64,000 bases of DNA from Tolypeutes matacus (lineage: Eukaryota > Chordata > Mammalia > Cingulata > Chlamyphoridae), in the NCBI GenBank assembly GCA_026826555.1, contig JAKSZT010054458.1:3887569-3951568 (forward strand). Reading direction: 5' to 3'. Under the pieces are notes generated by a model. That model saw nothing but the letters and a program-made list of their open reading frames with translations, was not told the DNA's origin and did not search any database. Positions 61,338-64,000 of this stretch are shown piece after piece. How positions within the stretch are numbered: position 1 is the stretch's first letter; every line of letters starts with the position of its first letter. The position numbers and the translations under genes are program-made.

Positions 61338-63809
61338 ATCTGTAATTGAAATTTGATTAACTTTTATATTTTAGAAAATTATTTGTGATTATTTACACTA
61401 GGTAAATTTATATGCCATAAAATAGTCTTCACTGCACTGTGTTATTATGCATTTGCCCTTTATTCAAATCAATTTTACAAATCTAAAAATATACATACAC
61501 ATTAACATCATTTGCCCAGATGCAGGTGTTAACCCCATTAAAGGTGAACTAATGGAAAGTTTGGTATCTTATCTTTAAGAGCCAGTGCCAGTGATGCAGG
61601 GTACTTGCAAAAATTCTTATTTCTTTCTCCCTCATTTCTACAGATGACATCAAAATGTCTGATATATTTACATAAGGTATAATGATGTGCAAATACAGTC
61701 TAAATGGAATTGCAATATTGTTAATGCAAGTTCCAATGAGGCCTATGCATATAAAACTCAAATAACATGATGTTCAATAGGAAAACTTTTGAAAATACTT
61801 TTTGAATAAAAATTAAATATAATAGCAACTACTTCAAGATTGGATGGCTTAGGTTATGGAATGATAAAGTCAGTTCACGGTTGAAAGAAAAGTAAAATTT
61901 TATCCTCAACCTTTTAACAGAATATGAAGATGAAAAGAATAATTTTACAGAGTATGCCAATAGAACACTGGCAGTAGCTTAACCAAAAGCAAAAACAAAC
62001 AAATAAACAAACAAAAAACCAGCCTGACATGACTGATTCTTTTAAAAAATTAAAAGTTAGTTAAAAAGAATCCCAATTTAATCCTCACACACCATGGTAA
62101 ATTAAGGGAGGCACAGTTCTAATAAGATCAATAGTGTAGCAGAAGGAAATTTGGACTTTTGTCTCTATCTATTTACATTCATCAATCATTTAATTTCTCA
62201 TATGATCCATTTCCTCAACTGAAAAGTTACAAGTAGGGATAAATCAGCATTTCTAAAAGTTCACTCATGGCAACCAAAAACATGTAACTTTAAAAAAAAA
62301 ATTATGTTGTGTTTTGGGATCAAGTCAAGGAAATAACTGCCTTGGAGACTGATAATTCACATTGCCATTATTAGGAACATTGCTGCAATAAAGAGGAAAC
62401 TTAATTGTGTTCAACACAGCAGGAATCAGACTTTCGCACGATTCTTCCCTTAAATCTTGGTTTTCTAAGAATTTCATTTTAGGGAACTATTGACCAGATA
62501 ATAGTTGAGTCATTTTCTCCAAGTTTTATGAAGTATATCATACATAGGTCTTTACATGTATTTCCAGTGTAGTAGGAAAAAAAATCTTAACTTGTGCAAA
62601 TTTTTACAAATCGCCTTATCTTTTTAACAACTCACATAAATTTTCTATTTCACTTCTTCCAACTCCCTGAACTGCCTTGATGTTGGAAGACAAAAAAGAA
62701 ATGTAATTTAAATATGTCCATTAACTACATTTAATGTATCCCAGAACACTCCAATGCATATAGTGTGATATAATTATTAAAATCTCAATCTCTTACTGAG
62801 TTGTCCTTATTCTCCATCTCTGTCAGCTGTAACAACCTCTCCTAACACTGGCAGACCCTGTCTGACGACAGCAGTCTGATGTCAGAACTCTTCTCTTCTT
62901 TCCTGTCCATGTTTCTGAGCCAGCTCTGGATCAAAGACAGAGTGGAATTAGGTAAGAGACTGCAAGGCTGTGCATTCCTTGCTTAGAATAAGAGTTTTCA
63001 TGCCTAATACATATTTTTTTCCTTTGGTAGAATACTACCTGAATCTAGTTTGAAGTGAAAAGTGGGGCATGATAAATCCAACTGTAACAGACCTGATTTG
63101 TGCAGCTTTCTATGCTTATAAGAACTCGAGGAATTTTGACCACATTCCTCTGATTTCCAGCTGGCTACATTATGCCACATTCTGTCTGTTACAAGTATTT
63201 TTCTCACCACTCTGCAATAACTTTAATAAGTCTACACACCTTCAACTCTTCTGAATACAATCAAAAGCCTCCTGGAAATAGTGGTATGCTCTCTCTTACC
63301 ACTCCGGAGCTTCAGGGACCCTGAGACTGTCTTTGTTCTCCATTACAGTTTGCACCATTATGCCTTCTATCTCAAAGGACCTCATTCCTTTTTTATGCTA
63401 CAATAGCAATTCTAATAAAGGGGATACAGGAATGCAAAGAAATATTTATGACATATCACACAGGTCACTCAATATCATATAGTTATAATTAATGGAATAC
63501 AAAAATATCAATTTAAAGAATATACAACATTCAAGGAGAGCACTTTGGGGATTAAACAAAATGTCCTTTATATAGTAAGTATATACATGCTTTGTCTCTA
63601 TTTTTATTGGCCTTTGGAGTGTTGGCAATGTTCAACTCGTGGAGATTTATCTCTCTCAATGAAAATCTATAACGAGTCAATTTAAACGGTCATACTAGAG
63701 AGATAGTCTTCATTGTGGAAAAAAATAGAGCAAACAAATATTCATTGTATCTAAAATTTATGATTTGTTAATATTTTCATGTCAATTATTTGAAAGAAAA
63801 AAGAGTGGC
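61338..63809. other. Unannotated AT-rich stretch
   Basis: No recognised repeat or gene. A slightly GC-richer patch near 62820-62960 (GTCTGACGACAGCAGTCTGA) was not assignable. The overlapping frames at 63004-63210 minus and 63069-63254 plus conflict and are unassigned. Confidence 0.45.
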
Positions 63810-64000
63810 TGTTTTAGTTTGCCTGGATGCTTTGACAGATACCACACATTGGTCAGCTTAAATAACAAGCAGTTATTAACCCATGGTTTCAGAAGTTAGA
63901 AGTCCCAAATCAAAGTATTGCCAAGACAATGCTTTCTACCTAAAGTTTGTAGCATTCTAGCCCCAGCTTGCTGAAATCCTTGGGGTTTCTTGGCTTGCAT
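63810..64000 (-). mobile_element. MLT1/MaLR-like LTR, cut by the window end
   Basis: Starts TGTTTTAGTTTGCCTGGATG and follows 19287-19480 block for block, including CAGCTTAAATAACAAGCAGT and GTTTGTAGCATTCTAGCCCC. It continues past the window. Confidence 0.78.

Noticed and set aside
1..64000. A prokaryotic-style defence, biosynthetic or phage system
   Set aside because: Composition, SINEs, L1, L2, MIR and MaLR-type LTRs throughout indicate mammalian DNA with no operon-like coding.

Overview
This window looks like mammalian nuclear DNA that is non-coding throughout. It is AT-rich and almost every recognisable feature is a transposable-element relic. Several short repeats have the tRNA-derived head (A and B boxes) and A-rich tail of the DAS-type SINEs known from armadillos, so I infer a xenarthran, most likely an armadillo. 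No database search was possible; all family names come from pattern recognition. I found no host exon, no functional RNA gene, no CRISPR array and no microbial-type operon. The open reading frames of 60-190 codons are chance frames or fragments of LINE-1 (L1).

Layout. 1-12.2 kb holds a tiny twin-primed L1 insertion, MIR and L2 fossils, two antisense SINEs, a 627-bp LTR of a lineage-specific family, an ungrouped GC-richer block and a TCTA microsatellite. 12.2-14.0 kb holds two antisense copies of an L1 3' UTR in tandem. 17.9-22.1 kb holds an ancient L1M interrupted by a retro-copied LTR fragment, then a truncated copy of a composite L1-tailed element. 23.9-26.4 kb holds an L2 end, an MLT1-like LTR and an antisense L1 that appears to carry a 3' transduction.

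26.8-34.3 kb is a near-full-length L1: 5' UTR, a tRNA-like segment, a long pyrimidine tract, broken ORF1, broken ORF2 and a 3' UTR. Directly after it, 34.5-36.1 kb is a 1.66-kb composite element with no recognised coding part and an L1-like tail. 36.3-42.2 kb is a stack of rearranged L1s, including a clear twin-priming inversion with a SINE inside it and an L1 containing a SINE that in turn contains an LTR flanked by CTTGG duplications.

42-64 kb is quieter: MIR, L1 tails, old L1M, one sense SINE, several MaLR/ERVL-like LTRs and long AT-rich stretches with nothing identifiable.

The elements do not form a pathway; together they record successive L1-driven insertions. The most unusual items are the composite L1-tailed family, the antisense reading frame shared by two L1 5' UTRs, the tRNA-like module in an L1 5' UTR and the putative transduction. 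None is evidence of a working new system.
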